From Rhizobium etli_C (lineage in GTDB: Bacteria; Pseudomonadota; Alphaproteobacteria; Rhizobiales; Rhizobiaceae), in assembly GCF_014198605.1 (NCBI RefSeq), contig NZ_JACIHU010000001.1: a stretch of 64,000 nt of DNA; one strand, 5' to 3'. Positions 18,499 to 26,981 of the stretch are shown piece after piece (within the stretch, counting starts at the first letter, position 1; each line of letters opens with the position of its first letter). The notes under the pieces are model-generated. The model was given only the letters and a program-made list of their open reading frames with translations, was not told the origin of the DNA and searched no databases. A program made the position numbers and the translations under genes.

Positions 18499-18615
18499 TT
18501 CCCAGAGATGGGCATAGGCCACCCAAATACAAGTTCATTTCATTTTTTTGAAAAAACCGCTTGGCAAATCGGGCAAGCATTTGTATTAGCCCACTCACAC
18601 CGCGCCAAGCAGTGA

Positions 18616-18690
18616 TCCCTGGTAGCTCAGCGGTAGAGCATTCGACTGTTAATCGACAGGTCGCCGGTTCGAATCCGGCCCGGGGAGCCA
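18616..18690 (+). tRNA. tRNA-Asn (anticodon GUU)
   Basis: Acceptor TCCCTGG pairs with CCGGGGA, discriminator G plus encoded CCA. The D-arm AGCTCAGCGGTAGAGC, anticodon loop CTGTTAA and T-arm GGTTCGAATCC are all regular. 75 nucleotides including CCA. A short palindrome plus T-run (18701-18718, AAAAAAGCGCTTTTTT) just downstream may end its transcript. Confidence 0.97.
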
Positions 18691-18810
18691 TTTTTCAAAA
18701 AAGCGCTTTTTTGTTGAGAAATCCGAAAGCAGGCGCTTTTTTTCCACTTTCCCTCCATTTTAGACCGCCGGCATTCGCGCCGACGGCTCAAGTGGCCCGG
18801 GCACCGCCAA

Positions 18811-19113
18811 CTAAAAATTGAAATACACACTCACACCTGACCGACGGCGGGGGTAATAGTCGCGATAACCGTAATAGTCGCGATACCGCGGACGGTAGCA
18901 AGAGTCGTAGTACCGGCAGTCGCGGTGAGCATACCGGTGTTTCTTCCAGTGGCCGTACGCATGTCCATGACCATGACGACGGTGTTTGACCTGCTCGACG
19001 TCGAGGGTGTGCATAGCTACTGCTTTTGGCACTACGATCGGAGTGGCGTTTAGCGGCAGAGCGAAACATGCAGCCAAGACTGTCGCTGCGACTGCGGGGA
19101 AAAGCTTGTTCAT
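18811..19113 (-). CDS. Small exported His/Tyr/Arg-rich protein
   Basis: 100 residues. Signal peptide MNKLFPAVAATVLAACFALP followed by LNATPIVV. The mature domain is rich in His, Tyr and Arg (HRRHGHGHAYGHWKKHRYAH, then repeated YRDYYGYRDYYPRRR) and ends GVSVYFNF. Such proteins are common but uncharacterised in Rhizobium; metal or nucleic-acid/anion binding would be speculation. It is convergent with tRNA-Asn. Confidence 0.7.
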   Translation of the reverse strand: MNKLFPAVAATVLAACFALPLNATPIVVPKAVAMHTLDVEQVKHRRHGHGHAYGHWKKHRYAHRDCRYYDSCYRPRYRDYYGYRDYYPRRRSGVSVYFNF

Positions 19114-19292
19114 CGGCGCATCCTTTCAGCCCGCGAGTCTGAGTTAATAGGCATTAACCTAACATGAACGGCTTCCGCCGTGGACTTTCCAGAAAGAGAT
19201 CGGCCGGCGCGATGCAGGTCCCAACTATCACTGGTGCGAGTAGCGAATATCCTCAGTCCGAGACCGGAACCTTGCAGGCGCTCTTTCGTTAA

Positions 19293-19367
19293 AACAGTAG
19301 GATTGCACGGTGTTCCTCCGTGTGATTCGTTTGTCAGAACTTGCCCCGTCTCGGCGGGGCTTTTTTT
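19293..19367 (+). ncRNA. Candidate small RNA with an anti-Shine-Dalgarno loop
   Basis: A plus-strand intrinsic terminator (GCCCC-GTCTCGGC-GGGGC followed by seven Ts, 19343-19367) stands in a gap with no plus-strand gene upstream. Just before it is a hairpin, CACGG (19306-19310) / CCGTG (19318-19322), whose loop and 3' arm present TTCCTCC, complementary to Shine-Dalgarno sequences. This matches the architecture of short alphaproteobacterial trans-acting sRNAs. A weak CTTGCA -35-like box lies at 19271-19276. The 5' end is a guess. Confidence 0.45.
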
Positions 19368-19501
19368 GGGGTTTCGGCGCTCACCGCACTCGCGGAACGG
19401 GGCGGGTCCCAGTAAGTTGAACGTCGAGATAAGTATTTTGGATAGGCGCGGCAAATCACCGGACCGAAGACCGACGGAGTCCCCTGCCCGGTGCATGCCG
19501 A

Positions 19502-19705
19502 TTACCAAGTCTGGCGACTATACCAGTCATCGATGTCTTTCTTGGCACGGTCTTTTTCGTAGCCGTAGCGCTCTTGGATCTTGCCTTCGAGCTGATCGCG
19601 CTTACCATCGATGACGTCAAGGTCATCGTCGGTCAGCTTGCCCCACTGCTCCTTGACCTTGCCCTTCATCTGCTTCCAGTTACCTTCGACGCGGTTCCAA
19701 TCCAT
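19502..19705 (-). CDS. CsbD family stress-response protein
   Basis: 67-residue highly charged, helical, soluble protein of the CsbD family, whose members are induced in general stress; the molecular role is unknown. The family core is clear: MDWNRVEGNWKQMKGKVKEQ, WGKLTDDDLDVIDGKRDQLE, GKIQERYGYEKDRAKKDIDD, WYSRQTW. ATG 19705 is preceded by AGGAGGAAATAACC. Single gene. Confidence 0.93.
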   Translation of the reverse strand: MDWNRVEGNWKQMKGKVKEQWGKLTDDDLDVIDGKRDQLEGKIQERYGYEKDRAKKDIDDWYSRQTW

Positions 19706-19832
19706 GGTTATTTCCTCCTATCGTCAGAATAGAGGAACGGAAGCGAACGATAAGTGTTCCGCTTCGTCGGGCTGCCAACCATTGCAGGATCGACATTCGC
19801 CCACAGGTCAAGACCGGCATTTGGAACCTGTA

Positions 19833-20012
19833 CTAATAGCTGCACGAACGGCCGTCGCCAGGTCGGAAGCCGTCGGCACAGGCCGGGTTCATCGAGTCTC
19901 CCGGTTGATAGCCGGACGCCGAGCCATAGGAATTCGGCGGCGTCGAGCAGGCGGAGGCAATGGCGGCAAGAGTGATTGCTCCGGCGACTGCAAATGCCCT
20001 AAATCTGTTCAT
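19833..20012 (-). CDS. Small lipoprotein, 59 residues
   Basis: Signal sequence MNRFRAFAVAGAITLAAIAS ending in a lipobox (IASAC), so the mature protein probably begins at the lipidated Cys. It has a Gly/Ser/Pro/Tyr-rich mature part with two further cysteines (NPACADGFRPGDGRSCSY). ATG 20012 follows GGGAGGAACATCG, a strong ribosome-binding site; the in-frame start 30 bases upstream is not needed. Function unknown. Confidence 0.75.
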   Translation of the reverse strand: MNRFRAFAVAGAITLAAIASACSTPPNSYGSASGYQPGDSMNPACADGFRPGDGRSCSY

Positions 20013-20042
20013 CGATGTTCCTCCCATTTCTGCTGTGACCAC

Positions 20043-20522
20043 CCGCGAGAGCTTTCCCCAGGAATATCGGGAGAGTTTTCAAGAGCTCATCGCCGCGTCC
20101 AAATCATCCTGCGCCTAAAGATATAGGCGCTCTCTCACCGACGTTAGTTCCAGCCGCGCAGATTCTCTCCGTCCGTTAGACATTGCGGGCGAGCAGCCGC
20201 TATTGGCTGCTGCATCGCGAGTCCTGCTTGACTCGAAGGACATCCAGAACATAATAGGAACATCTGGCGCGGCGGCAGATAAAAACGTGGTTGGAGTTCT
20301 AAAGGAGATCGAGGTCGTGCCTCCGCAGACAGCTGAGAAACTGGCAGAAGAAGCGCTGAGAGGAGAAGTCGACGCAGTCGTCGCTTTTCACGATGGGGAC
20401 ATTCGTGCCGCCATGACGACGCTGTTGCTGGATTGCCGTCATCTGCGACTTCAGCTTGCCCTTGGCGACAAGGGAATGAGCCGCGACGTGACAGCTGAGC
20501 GGACAACCGATGTCGAAGGGCT
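20043..20522. other. Region without a confident gene
   Basis: 480 bases. A plus-strand frame from a TTG at 20203 ends at 20526 with an ATGA overlap to the next gene, but its third-position base use is unlike the neighbours and it has no ribosome-binding site. The opposite-strand frame is no better. Left unassigned. Confidence 0.45.
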
Positions 20523-20792
20523 ATGAAACATCGTCGCGGCATCGGGCTGGCACCTCCTGATCACCATGCCGTCGAAATCGACAAGGTAACGCTGAGAACC
20601 TTACCGCAGTGGTTCGTCATTTATGCCCGTTGCCGCGCATGCCGGCGCCAAACGCTTCTCGAGCGGCGGGACGTTACCCGGCGCTGTGGCCAGGACCTGT
20701 CTCTCGCGGAGCTCGCCAAGCGCCTCAAATGCCAGCGATGCGACAACCGTTCCGGCAATCTGCTGTTCCTTCAGATGCTGCCCCGCGATTGA
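20523..20792 (+). CDS. Small zinc-ribbon-like protein
   Basis: 89 residues with two cysteine pairs spaced like a zinc ribbon, CRAC near residue 37 and CQRC near residue 71, plus one intervening Cys (RRCGQDLSLAELAKRLKCQRC). The fold CxxC-(~30)-CxxC resembles short rhizobial proteins of unknown function that may bind nucleic acid. ATG 20523 overlaps the stop of an upstream weak frame; GAAGGG precedes it. Confidence 0.68.
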   Translation: MKHRRGIGLAPPDHHAVEIDKVTLRTLPQWFVIYARCRACRRQTLLERRDVTRRCGQDLSLAELAKRLKCQRCDNRSGNLLFLQMLPRD

Positions 20793-20899
20793 AGAGACCA
20801 CGCGTTTCGAAGCGACTCCGGCGTCGACCGGGAACAAACACCGTGCAGAAAAGTTGTGTGGCATCAACCACGTAACGTCGACTTGACAGGAGGTCTCTC

Positions 20900-20977
20900 A
20901 TGGGTCGCGGTATTCTACTTTGGCTGCTCGGTGTCCCACTGCCTATCATCATTCTTCTGGCTTTGTTTATGCGATAG
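20900..20977 (+). CDS. 25-residue membrane protein
   Basis: Too short for normal gene callers. The frame is MGRGILLWLLGVPLPIIILL followed by ALFMR and a stop. It is almost entirely one hydrophobic helix. A textbook ribosome-binding site (ACAGGAGGT) lies 6 bases before the ATG. It ends 9 bases before the next membrane protein's ATG, so the two are probably translated from one message. I recognise very similar tiny ORFs in other rhizobia, with no known function. Confidence 0.75.
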   Translation: MGRGILLWLLGVPLPIIILLALFMR

Positions 20978-20986
20978 GAGCGGATC

Positions 20987-21907
20987 ATGTCGGTCTCAAT
21001 GACAGGTTCCGGAGAGGTTGCTGCTCCGGTTGAATCTTCCAAATCCGCCATGACATGGGGACCTATCTTTGGCGGCGCGGCCGCCGCCATCGGGGTGACC
21101 CTCATCCTTCTGCTTCTGGGATCCGGGCTTGGGCTGACGATGGTGTCGCCCTGGTCGGGGCAAAGCAGTTCGCTCGGCACACTTGGCATCACGGCGGCGA
21201 TCTGGCTCGTGGTCGTGCAATGGCTCTCCTCCGCACTCGGGGGCTACGTTACCGGCCGCCTGCGCACAAAATGGGCGGCCGTCCACACCGATGAGGTTTT
21301 CTTCCGTGACACCGCCCATGGCTTCATCAGCTGGGCTCTGGCGACGATCTTTGTCGCCGGATTCCTTGCTTCGTCGCTGACATCGCTCGCCGGCGCCGGC
21401 GCGCAGGCGGTAGGATCGGCCGCGCAAGCCGTCGGCTCGACTGCCGCGGCCGCCGGCACGGCGGCGGCGTCATCGGCAACATCGCCCCTGGATCTCTCCA
21501 CCGCCTATTTTACCGACGCCTTGCTGCGTCCTGATCAGGCGCGTGCGGCGGCGCCAGAAAACGATGCTGCGGCAACATCGGAAGTCTCCCGCATCCTCCT
21601 CAACGGCGCCGCCGAGGGGCAAATTCCCGATGACGACAAGGCCTATCTTGCCACGATCATCTCTGCGCGGACCGGTCTTTCCGAAGCCGATGCGCGCGCC
21701 CGCGTCGACACGGTGCTGAAGCGTATCGACGACGCCAAGGTCGCCACGCAGAAAGCTGCCGATGAGGCACGCAAGGCCGCCTCCACCACGGCCTTGCTCG
21801 GATCCTTGTCGCTTCTGGTCGGTGCTTTCATCGCCGCTGCGGCCGCGGCTCTCGGGGGATCGCAACGCGACGAGGAGGAAGATCTCATCGTCAAGTCCCG
21901 GGTCTAA
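20987..21907 (+). CDS. Multi-pass membrane protein of unknown function
   Basis: 306 residues. Membrane helices lie at about 28-52 (GPIFGGAAAAIGVTLILLLL), 66-90 (GITAAIWLVVVQWLSSALGG), 108-135 (HGFISWALATIFVAGFLASS) and near the C-terminus (LLGSLSLLVGAFIAAAAAAL). Between helices 3 and 4 are an Ala/Gly-rich stretch and a soluble helical segment with an LSEADARARVDTVLKRIDDA motif. A Gly-rich first helix followed by GYVTGRL recurs in rhizobial and bradyrhizobial proteins annotated only as membrane protein. It is coupled to the 25-residue gene just upstream. Confidence 0.85.
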   Translation: MSVSMTGSGEVAAPVESSKSAMTWGPIFGGAAAAIGVTLILLLLGSGLGLTMVSPWSGQSSSLGTLGITAAIWLVVVQWLSSALGGYVTGRLRTKWAAVHTDEVFFRDTAHGFISWALATIFVAGFLASSLTSLAGAGAQAVGSAAQAVGSTAAAAGTAAASSATSPLDLSTAYFTDALLRPDQARAAAPENDAAATSEVSRILLNGAAEGQIPDDDKAYLATIISARTGLSEADARARVDTVLKRIDDAKVATQKAADEARKAASTTALLGSLSLLVGAFIAAAAAALGGSQRDEEEDLIVKSRV

Positions 21908-21918
21908 AGATCGAATCG

Positions 21919-21954
21919 AACGGGGGGCGCGAGCGCAACGCTGCGCCCCCGTTT
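21919..21954 (+). terminator. Terminator after the 20987-21907 gene
   Basis: GC-rich hairpin with arms ACGGGGGGCGC and GCGCCCCCGT, followed by TTTA, 12 bases past the stop codon. Confidence 0.65.
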
Positions 21955-22177
21955 ATGGCACACCGGCCGACACCGACTGGCGGCGGCATCGGCCCGACCG
22001 CCTTCATGAAGCGTCTCGATTTCGCACTGTGTTGGCATATGGCCGATTGGTTTCGACCTTGCAGGACAAAAGCATGCAGCGGCTTTTTCGTAACGTCTGC
22101 GAAAAACGACCCTTCAGAAGCAATGGACACTGCTCCGATCTGCGCCATCTTCTCCTGCAGGGGCTGTGGAGAGCCGT

Positions 22178-22546
22178 ATGCGCTGGCGCTTTCGACAGAT
22201 TTCTAACCTCTCCTGGACAGGGCATCGTGCGATCCCGGTCGCGCTGACCGCATTGGTTCTCACATGGACGGCCGTCGGCCTGAGCTTTTCATTTCCACGA
22301 CAGTGGTTTTTGCTGACCAACATGGCCGCAACACTGATCACGTTCTTTCTTTTGCTGCTGCTGCAACACTCTCAGAATCGGGACATGAAGGCGCTTCACA
22401 CCAAGCTCGACGAACTGATCCGATCGAGCGAGGCGGGAAACCACTGGATTGCGGCCGAAAAGAAAGACGCCGACGCCATCGAAGGCATGCGCCAGCAACA
22501 CCAAGACCAGATTTCGCAGGAGCCGCCTGAACAGCGATGCGTTTAA
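22178..22546 (+). CDS. Low-affinity iron permease-like small membrane protein, copy 1
   Basis: 122 residues of the Iron_permease (PF04120-type) family: two membrane helices (IPVALTALVLTWTAVGLSF and LLTNMAATLITFFLLLLLQ), then the diagnostic block QHSQNRDMKALHTKLDELIR and a charged tail. Iron transport by these bacterial proteins is unproven. ATG 22178; an in-frame GTG lies 12 bases upstream. It faces a paralogue on the other strand, and the two stop codons overlap (22543-22546). Confidence 0.8.
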   Translation: MRWRFRQISNLSWTGHRAIPVALTALVLTWTAVGLSFSFPRQWFLLTNMAATLITFFLLLLLQHSQNRDMKALHTKLDELIRSSEAGNHWIAAEKKDADAIEGMRQQHQDQISQEPPEQRCV

Positions 22547-22947
22547 AATGACGTCTCTGAGGCGGATTTTTCCTCCGCCTTCTCCTCGACGTGTTCGGCC
22601 TTTTCAGCAAGGGTTTTGCTCATTTCCCTGAGTTCGCTCTCGTCCAGCTTTTCGATGCCGACAAATTTATTGGCGGCCTGGCTCGTCAGAATGAGCTCAT
22701 CAAGCTTGGCCTGCAGAGCCTTTCCGTCGCGGTTCTGGCTGTTCTGCAACACAAACACCATGAGGAAGGTAATGATCGTGGTCGTCGTGTTGATCACCAG
22801 CTGCCAAGTTTCGGAATAGTCGAAAAAGGGTCCGGAAACCGCCCAGACAAACACGAGCATCAAGGCCGCGACAAAGGTGAACGGCCTTCCCGACAGCTCG
22901 GCGACGGCGGTTGCGAAGGAAGAGAAGAAGTTGGATTTGTTGGACAT
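22543..22947 (-). CDS. Low-affinity iron permease-like small membrane protein, copy 2
   Basis: 134 residues, paralogous to the convergent gene: helices FTFVAALMLVFVWAVSGPFF and LVINTTTTIITFLMVFVLQ, then QNSQNRDGKALQAKLDELIL. The C-terminus is a charged coiled-coil-like tail (MSKTLAEKAEHVEEKAEEKS). I prefer ATG 22947 (MSNKSNFF), preceded by GGGAGCC, to an upstream start at 22980. Same family caveat as copy 1. Confidence 0.82.
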   Translation of the reverse strand: MSNKSNFFSSFATAVAELSGRPFTFVAALMLVFVWAVSGPFFDYSETWQLVINTTTTIITFLMVFVLQNSQNRDGKALQAKLDELILTSQAANKFVGIEKLDESELREMSKTLAEKAEHVEEKAEEKSASETSF

Positions 22948-23106
22948 TTGCGAAGGCTCCCGCAGCGTCAATGCTGTCAATCGACAACATCAACTCCACA
23001 TCTGCGCGGAAGTTCCTTATGCCCTGGCGGTCGATCCAGACGGCAACGGCATCTTCGATCCGCCAGATTGCCGCTCAGGCGCACTGCGGTTTTCGGACGG
23101 CATGCA

Positions 23107-23406
23107 TCAGCGTTTCTGAGATTTGGCGACCGCCCGCTTTTGATGGCTAAGGACGAGCTCGATCTGCACATCTTGCTGAAACTCCAGCACTTGCTGACCG
23201 ACGTCGCTCTCCGCGATGCCCGCGGCCAACAGCTGGTCGGCCAGCCTGCGGCATTCGGCCTTCCAGAATTCGATCGCGTCCGCACCATGACGCCGGCCGA
23301 GTTCGCGGGCGCAGCGCTCGATATTGGCAATTCCGGTTCCGGAGGGAAAGGCAATAACCTTGCCTTCATGAGCGGCGGCAGGGCGGCGGGTCATTTCAGT
23401 GGCCAT
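23107..23406 (-). CDS. DUF6074-like small protein
   Basis: 99 residues, soluble. The family look is HEGKVIAFPSGTG near the N-terminus and then a helical part with WKAECRRLADQLLAAGIAES. It occurs widely in rhizobia as a protein of unknown function. ATG 23406 gives MATEMTRRPAAAHEG. It is divergent from the glycerate kinase gene. Confidence 0.75.
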   Translation of the reverse strand: MATEMTRRPAAAHEGKVIAFPSGTGIANIERCARELGRRHGADAIEFWKAECRRLADQLLAAGIAESDVGQQVLEFQQDVQIELVLSHQKRAVAKSQKR

Positions 23407-23599
23407 CGAACACAGGTTTCCTTTGATCCTATGTGTTGTCTACGGGACGATGGTTAATGCTTTCTATTCGTTCGCCTGGTTCGACGGCAAGACTTGGCGC
23501 CGCACAGGTCAAATCGCCTCGTCTTCGACCTTGACGGCGGCCCACCGATGCGCCGACAGTCCCCGCCGTGATCGACAACTCAGCCAGCAGAGTCCAAGG

Positions 23600-24868
23600 A
23601 TGACCATAACCGCCGCCCCCCGCGATTTCCTGAAAAGCCTGTTCGACGCGGCGGTTCGCGCCGCCGATCCGCTGACCGGCATAAAGGCCCGCCTGCCGGA
23701 GAAGCCGAAAGGCAGAACCGTGGTGATCGGCGCCGGAAAGGGCGCGGCGCAGATGGCGCAGGCGCTCGAAAGCGTCTGGGACGGGCCGCTCGAGGGACTG
23801 GTGGTCACCCGATACGGCTATGGTTGCGACACCCGCCATACCGAGATCATCGAGGCGGCCCACCCGGTGCCCGATGCCGCGGGACTTGCTGCCGCAAAGC
23901 GATTGATGGAAACGGTGAACCGGCTGACGCAAGACGATCTGCTGATAGCCCTGATCTGCGGCGGCGGCTCGGCGCTGCTCCCCGCCCCGCCGGAGGGGCT
24001 CACCCTCGAAGACGAGATTGCCCTCAACGAAATGCTGCTTGCTTCGGGCGCGCCGATCTCGGCGATGAATGTCGTGCGCAAGCATCTCTCCACCATCAAG
24101 GGCGGGAGACTTGCAGCGGCGACGAAGGCGAGGGTCGTCAGCCTGATCGTTTCCGACATTCCGGGCGACAATCCCGCCCATGTCGCCTCCGGGCCGACGG
24201 TGCCCGACGGTTCGACACGGCACGAGGCCCTCGAGATCATCAGGCAATACGGGTTGCGGCTGCCGCAGGCCGCCCTCGATCATCTGAACTCGCCGAAGGC
24301 CGATGCGCCGCGGCCGGATGATCCGGTGTTTTCACGGCACGAGCACCACATCATTGCCTCGGCCGGCGTATCGCTGGAGGCTGCTGCCGCTCTGGCCAAA
24401 TCGCAAGGGATCGAACCGGCGATCCTTTCGGATGCGATCGAAGGTGAATCGCGCGATGTGGCGCTGGTGCATGCGGCGATCGCCCGCGAGGTGCTCGGCC
24501 GGAACAGGCCTTTTTCGAAGCCCGTCGTTATCCTCTCCGGCGGCGAGACGACGGTGACGCTGCGGGCCAAGGAGGGCAAGGGCGGGCGCAACGGCGAATT
24601 CGCGCTCGCCATGGCGCTGGCGATCGACGGACAGCAGGGCATTCATGTCCTTGCTGCGGACACGGACGGCATCGACGGCTCGGAGGACAATGCCGGCGCC
24701 TTTGCCGATGGCGGCACGATCAAGCGCCTTCGCGCCGCCGGGCTCGATGCGCGCCGGCTGCTCGACGGCAATGACAGTTATTCGGGCTTTGCGACCGTCG
24801 GCGACCTCTTCGAAACCGGGCCGACCGGAACCAACGTCAATGATTTCAGGGCCATCCTGATCGCTTGA
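23600..24868 (+). CDS. Glycerate 2-kinase (DUF4147/MOFRL; TtuD/GckA family)
   Basis: 422-residue type II glycerate kinase, which phosphorylates D-glycerate to 2-phosphoglycerate in glyoxylate, tartrate and serine catabolism. Older rhizobial annotation calls the family hydroxypyruvate reductase TtuD. The DUF4147 domain has VVIGAGKGAAQMAQALE, GHP-like AAHPVPDAAG and LICGGGSALLPAP. The C-terminal MOFRL domain has ILSGGETTVTLRAKEGKGGR, NGEFALA and LAADTDGIDGSEDNAGAF. I start at ATG 23600 (MTITAAPRDFLK), because the 67 codons upstream in frame do not look like protein. It ends 11 bases from a convergent SDR gene. Confidence 0.9.
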   Translation: MTITAAPRDFLKSLFDAAVRAADPLTGIKARLPEKPKGRTVVIGAGKGAAQMAQALESVWDGPLEGLVVTRYGYGCDTRHTEIIEAAHPVPDAAGLAAAKRLMETVNRLTQDDLLIALICGGGSALLPAPPEGLTLEDEIALNEMLLASGAPISAMNVVRKHLSTIKGGRLAAATKARVVSLIVSDIPGDNPAHVASGPTVPDGSTRHEALEIIRQYGLRLPQAALDHLNSPKADAPRPDDPVFSRHEHHIIASAGVSLEAAAALAKSQGIEPAILSDAIEGESRDVALVHAAIAREVLGRNRPFSKPVVILSGGETTVTLRAKEGKGGRNGEFALAMALAIDGQQGIHVLAADTDGIDGSEDNAGAFADGGTIKRLRAAGLDARRLLDGNDSYSGFATVGDLFETGPTGTNVNDFRAILIA

Positions 24869-24879
24869 AACCCGGCGGA

Positions 24880-25833
24880 TCAGGTCTTGATCCGCCCCTG
24901 CCCGACCAGCCAGCCGACCGATTCCTGCACCGCCTGCAGCGACGTATATCGCGGCGTGTAGCCGAGCCGATGTGCGGCTTTGGCGATCGAACAATTCGGA
25001 CTGCGGGCGATATGCTCCCATGTCGCCCCCGCATCCTCGGCCGTCTGGCCTTCGGCCCACGCGTCGAACGGCGCGAAGGTGAGGTTCGGCTCCCGCCCGA
25101 ACCAGCGCGACATGGCTTCCGCATAACCGCGAAGGGTCAGGGCCTGCTCGGAAACCGCGTGGAAACTCTCACCGATCGACGCGTTCCAATGAGCAATTGC
25201 ATCCATGAACATCGCCGCCACGTCATCGGCGTGGACGTGATGAACGGTCTCCGAGCCGAAATTGGGCAGCGCCAGGGCTTCGCCCCGCGCAAGGGTCGAG
25301 AAGACCTGCAGGTTGAAATTGCCGGCCGGATTGAGTGGCGCCCATCCGGTGCCGACAATATGGCCGGGATGGATGATGGTTGCCGGGAAGCCTTGCAGCC
25401 TCGCCTGCTGCAGCAGATAGGTTTCGATCGCCGCCTTCTGGATACCATAGTCACCGAACGGGGACTTCGGGGCTTCCTCGCGTGTCGGCACCGTCGTCGG
25501 GTACCCATGCGTCCAGATCGTGCCGGTGTGCAGGAAATGGCCGACATACCCGGACAGGGCCGTCACCAGCTGCTCGGCACTTTCCAGCGTGAAGCAGATC
25601 ATGTCGATGACGATATCGGCCTTCAATGCGCGTATGGCCTGGCCGAAATCACCCGTCCGCTCCATGGCCGCCCTGTCCATCTGCCGCTGATCGACGAAGG
25701 CCCAGGCGCGGCTTGCCGTATAAGGCTTTGCCGCACCGCGGCTGATGGTGACGACGTCGTGACCCGCCTCCACAAGCCGGGGGACGAGATAGGTTCCGAC
25801 ATGGCCCGTCGCTCCGATGACCAAAACCCGCAT
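24880..25833 (-). CDS. NAD-dependent epimerase/dehydratase family protein
   Basis: 317-residue extended or atypical SDR. The Rossmann motif VLVIGATGHVGTYLVPRL is at the N-terminus. A DMICFTLE strand and an YGIQKAAIE segment sit where the catalytic Tyr-x3-Lys is expected (YxxxK: YGIQK). The C-terminal substrate-binding half is less conserved. Likely substrates are nucleotide sugars or related; not assignable. ATG 25833, preceded by GGAGGAACGACA. Confidence 0.85.
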   Translation of the reverse strand: MRVLVIGATGHVGTYLVPRLVEAGHDVVTISRGAAKPYTASRAWAFVDQRQMDRAAMERTGDFGQAIRALKADIVIDMICFTLESAEQLVTALSGYVGHFLHTGTIWTHGYPTTVPTREEAPKSPFGDYGIQKAAIETYLLQQARLQGFPATIIHPGHIVGTGWAPLNPAGNFNLQVFSTLARGEALALPNFGSETVHHVHADDVAAMFMDAIAHWNASIGESFHAVSEQALTLRGYAEAMSRWFGREPNLTFAPFDAWAEGQTAEDAGATWEHIARSPNCSIAKAAHRLGYTPRYTSLQAVQESVGWLVGQGRIKT

Positions 25834-25930
25834 TGTCGTTCCTCCTTAGCCGTGATCCCGCGAGACTATGGTGCTCCATCCGGCGATCCCGCAAGCGGAC
25901 TTTTCGTCTCAGAATGCGGAAGCCGCCCTG

Positions 25931-26860
25931 CTATCGATTTTTGAAGACAAGGCAGGTGCGGCCGTGCTTTCGGATCTGGTTGCAGACCTCGTTGGCTTCC
26001 ACACGCGTCTGCCGGGCGATGCGGGCGACGTAACGCGGGCGAAAGCCGAAGCTGCGGTCGCGCTGACGCAGGATCAGCGGCTGTTCCGCATCCAAAGGTG
26101 AAGGCAGATCCTGCACGGCATCGAGAAAAAGACGCCGGGCCACCGCGACATCCGCGTTCGCCGCCAGCTGAACGCCCCAGGGTGCCCAGTTGCCCTCCTG
26201 ATGCCAGGGCGTGTCCTTCAACCTCCGCCTTTCAGCAAGCGCCACGCAGCCATCGAGAAAGGGCTTGTCGTTGTCGAGCGGGGCTGCCGCATTTTCCGGC
26301 GGATTATCCTTCCATTCCTCGACCGTATGGGCGGTGATCGCCATCACATAGCCGCGCGTCTCGTAAGGTAATCTTCCTGACGTAAGATAAGCCGCAAGGC
26401 CGTTTTCGCCGGCATTATAGGCGGCGGCGGCAAGGCCGAGATTGCCGAAACGATTGCGCAGTTCGTCGAGATATTGCGCCGATTTCCGCAGGGCTTCCAG
26501 CACCTGGTAGCTGTCTTCGAGACCGCGCAGTTTCGCCGTTCCGGGCATGAACTGCGCAATACCCTGCGCTCCCTTGAAACTCACCGCGTCAGGACGAAAG
26601 GTGCTTTCGCGCCAGATGAGGCGGGCGAAATACGCCGGCGGCAGCTGATTGGCCTCGGCGAAATGCTCGATCGCAGCGCAGAGGTCGCGATTGAAACTAT
26701 CCTGGCGGATGCAGAGCGTCTCGCCTGATCCCGAGGCAGCAGGCCCGGAATAGAGGCAGGCCGGTGGCGTATCGCTTCCTTCCGGCTGTGCCTTTGGCGT
26801 GTCCGCCGTGGAAAACAGGAAGCAGAGCGAAAGCAGGACCTTCGCCGATTTCCTCCCCAT
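25931..26860 (-). CDS. Lytic transglycosylase (SLT domain)
   Basis: 309 residues. A signal peptide (AKVLLSLCFLFSTADTPKAQ) is followed by the SLT domain. The catalytic Glu lies in LIWRESTFRPDAVS, then GAQGIAQFMPGTAKLRGL and AAAYNAGENGLAAYL, the classic family-1 lytic transglycosylase motifs. It cleaves peptidoglycan to anhydromuropeptides in the periplasm. The ~150 residues after the SLT core contain cysteines (DGCVALAER, EVCNQIRKHGRTC) and a possible SPOR-like ending. Start uncertain: ATG 26860 gives the best signal peptide; ATG 26887 adds nine residues. Confidence 0.88.
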   Translation of the reverse strand: MGRKSAKVLLSLCFLFSTADTPKAQPEGSDTPPACLYSGPAASGSGETLCIRQDSFNRDLCAAIEHFAEANQLPPAYFARLIWRESTFRPDAVSFKGAQGIAQFMPGTAKLRGLEDSYQVLEALRKSAQYLDELRNRFGNLGLAAAAYNAGENGLAAYLTSGRLPYETRGYVMAITAHTVEEWKDNPPENAAAPLDNDKPFLDGCVALAERRRLKDTPWHQEGNWAPWGVQLAANADVAVARRLFLDAVQDLPSPLDAEQPLILRQRDRSFGFRPRYVARIARQTRVEANEVCNQIRKHGRTCLVFKNR

Positions 26861-26981
26861 GTCGGACTGACGTTTTCGCCCTATCATCGGATCTCGGCAG
26901 GTTCGACTTCCATCGCGACGCTGACCCTAGATAACATCGATCGAGGTGCGAAGCTTCCCCATTTTGCGCAATGCCGGCACG

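Noticed and set aside
18616..18690. tRNA-Asn as an integration site for a genomic island over the following accessory genes
   Set aside because: No repeated 3' tRNA fragment, integrase or composition break was seen in the following kilobases.
20203..20526. 107-codon plus-strand frame with an ATGA overlap to the zinc-ribbon gene
   Set aside because: Starts at TTG without a ribosome-binding site, and codon third positions are unlike the neighbours; the overlap alone is not enough.
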